Shown: positions 41,801 to 42,868 of the stretch, one piece after another
Layout of the letters: each line of letters opens with the position of its first letter
Position numbering within the stretch: the first letter of the stretch is position 1
DNA from: Fimivicinus intestinavium
Lineage (GTDB): Bacteria; Bacillota; Clostridia; Oscillospirales; Acutalibacteraceae
Length of the DNA: 42,868 nt
Direction: 5' to 3'
Assembly: GCA_018715765.1 (NCBI GenBank)
Contig: DVKY01000068.1
Location: 1-42,868, forward strand
Made by a program: the position numbers and the translations under genes
The notes under the pieces: model-generated
The model's database searches: none
What the model was told of the DNA's origin: nothing
The model's input: the letters and a program-made list of their open reading frames with translations, nothing else

Positions 41801-42868
41801 ATGAAGCGTTTTTTTTTCGCGCTGTATGCGGTTGTTTTTCATTTGTGCAGGGTTTTCCCTGTGCAAAAAAAGCGGGTTGCGCTGATCTCCATGCATAATG
41901 CGGATTTTCACGATGGCCTTGGGGAGATGGAGCGGGCCTTCCGCGCGCAAAACGAGGGCTTTTTTTTCACGCGGATCTCGCGCAGGGATCTGGCTGTGCA
42001 AACGGGTAGAGGCGTTCGCGCGCTGCTGCGTTCCCTGCTGCGGGCAGCCGGCTTTTTTACAGGCAAGGCCTATGAGCTTGCCCGCGCGAAGTATATTTTT
42101 TTAAACGATAATTTTATGCCGCTGGCCAGCCTGCATCTCAGCAAAAAGGCGGTGGTTGTGCAACTGTGGCATGCGGAGGGCGCTTTTAAGCGCTTTGGGC
42201 AGGATATTGAGCAGCCGCCGGAAATCCGCGCGCGGGAGGCGGCGGGCAATGCAAAACTCAGCTTTGTCGTCTGCTCGTCTGAAAGCGTAGCGCCGCATTA
42301 TGCCAGCGCCTTTCATGTGCGGCCGGAGCAGGTGCTGCCCCTTGGCTCTCCACGGACGGATTTCTTTTTTCGCCCGCATGATCTGGAGGGCCTGCGTGCA
42401 CGCTTTGACGGGCAGTATCCGCAATGCAGGGGCAAAAAGCTGGTGCTCTATGCGCCGACCTTCCGGGATGACCCTGAGAAGGATAAAAAGCTGCTTTCCC
42501 GTCTGGATACCGGCCTGTTCAACCGGCATCTGGGCGATGAGTATGCGCTGCTGGTGCGGCTGCATCCACAGGTGCATGCGGATACGCGTACGCTGGAGGG
42601 CGCTGTGGATCTGACGGCTTATCCGGATGTCAGCGAGCTGGTGCTCCTGTGCGACGTACTGGTGACGGATTATTCCTCTATTGTGATGGATTTTGCGCTG
42701 CTGCGCAAGCGATGCATCTTTTATGCCTTTGATCTGGAGGAGTATGAGCGGGACCGGCCCTTCTATTTTGATTACGAGAGCTTTGTGCCGGGCAAAATTG
42801 TGCGCACGATGCCGGAGCTGGTGGATGAGATCGAGCATGGCGTGCTGGACCTTGCCCGTCTGGAGCGG
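41801..42868 (+). CDS. CDP-glycerol/CDP-ribitol phosphotransferase, TagB/TagF-like, partial
   Basis: The frame is open to the window end (356 codons, no stop), so the C-terminus is missing. The N-terminal membrane-associated segment (RFFFALYAVVFHLCRVFPV) is followed by the Glyphos_transf domain. VQLWHAEGAFKRFG (the usual Gly after His is Ala), LGSPRTDFFF, APTFRDD, RLHPQVH and VTDYSSIVMDFALL are all present. Such enzymes add glycerol- or ribitol-phosphate to wall teichoic acid primers. With TarIJ upstream, a ribitol donor is likely, but a TarB/TagB primase is possible. GGAACGGAG precedes the ATG. Confidence 0.9.
   Translation, partial: MKRFFFALYAVVFHLCRVFPVQKKRVALISMHNADFHDGLGEMERAFRAQNEGFFFTRISRRDLAVQTGRGVRALLRSLLRAAGFFTGKAYELARAKYIFLNDNFMPLASLHLSKKAVVVQLWHAEGAFKRFGQDIEQPPEIRAREAAGNAKLSFVVCSSESVAPHYASAFHVRPEQVLPLGSPRTDFFFRPHDLEGLRARFDGQYPQCRGKKLVLYAPTFRDDPEKDKKLLSRLDTGLFNRHLGDEYALLVRLHPQVHADTRTLEGAVDLTAYPDVSELVLLCDVLVTDYSSIVMDFALLRKRCIFYAFDLEEYERDRPFYFDYESFVPGKIVRTMPELVDEIEHGVLDLARLER

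Overview
The window reads as a moderately GC-rich chromosome segment of an endospore-forming member of the Bacillota, most likely class Clostridia. Three things point there: a probable SpoIVFA/SpoIVFB/BofA set for mother-cell sigma-factor processing with a YaaL-like neighbour, a TarI/TarJ/TagB-F teichoic-acid locus, and a purine operon in which the usual bifunctional PurH is replaced by a stand-alone AICAR formyltransferase plus a PurO-type IMP cyclohydrolase. No rRNA, tRNA, phage, complete insertion sequence or CRISPR array was seen. Genus is not assigned.

Layout. (1) 173-4817, plus strand: KdpD/KdpE-like two-component pair, KtrB/KtrA potassium channel and a DUF368 (PopT-type) undecaprenyl-phosphate translocase, tightly packed and ended by a bidirectional terminator at 4858-4902. 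(2) 12110-4942, minus strand: recJ, bifunctional rel, crcB, an rsuA-type pseudouridine synthase and a GxGYxYP-family lipoprotein, probably one operon from a promoter at 12128-12156. A separate minus-strand lipoprotein lies at 12319-12906. (3) 13183-21126, plus strand: the purine operon purE-F-M-N-purO-type cyclohydrolase-AICAR formyltransferase-S51 peptidase-purD. It is preceded by a promoter, a roughly 170-nt structured leader with a 28-codon Cys-rich ORF and an intrinsic terminator. (4) 21255-24148: MacA-like adaptor and MacB-like permease without an ATPase gene. (5) 24426-28120: a secreted protein with a threonine-rich stalk and a sortase-like tail, then SpoIVFA-like (M23) and SpoIVFB-like (M50) proteins convergent with yaaL-bofA, then a small four-Cys protein. 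(6) 28212-34863: a GH36/GH27-like glycosidase behind a promoter with a near-perfect 19-bp palindrome, a 320-bp inverted-repeat element, a Gfo/Idh/MocA oxidoreductase, the bifunctional NAD(P)HX repair enzyme and a lipoprotein. (7) 35067 to the right end: surface polymer locus with two GT2 glycosyltransferases, ABC-2 permease and ATPase, TarI, TarJ, a third GT2 and a TagB/TagF-type transferase cut by the window end.

The most interesting unexplained signals are the leader RNA in front of purE and a repeat family. The family has one complete element at 31187-31506 whose 58-nt terminal inverted repeats differ only by transitions, mostly G-U compatible. A solo arm at 17090-17109 supplies the last codons and the stop of purN. 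All functional calls rest on motifs read by eye; no database search was run.
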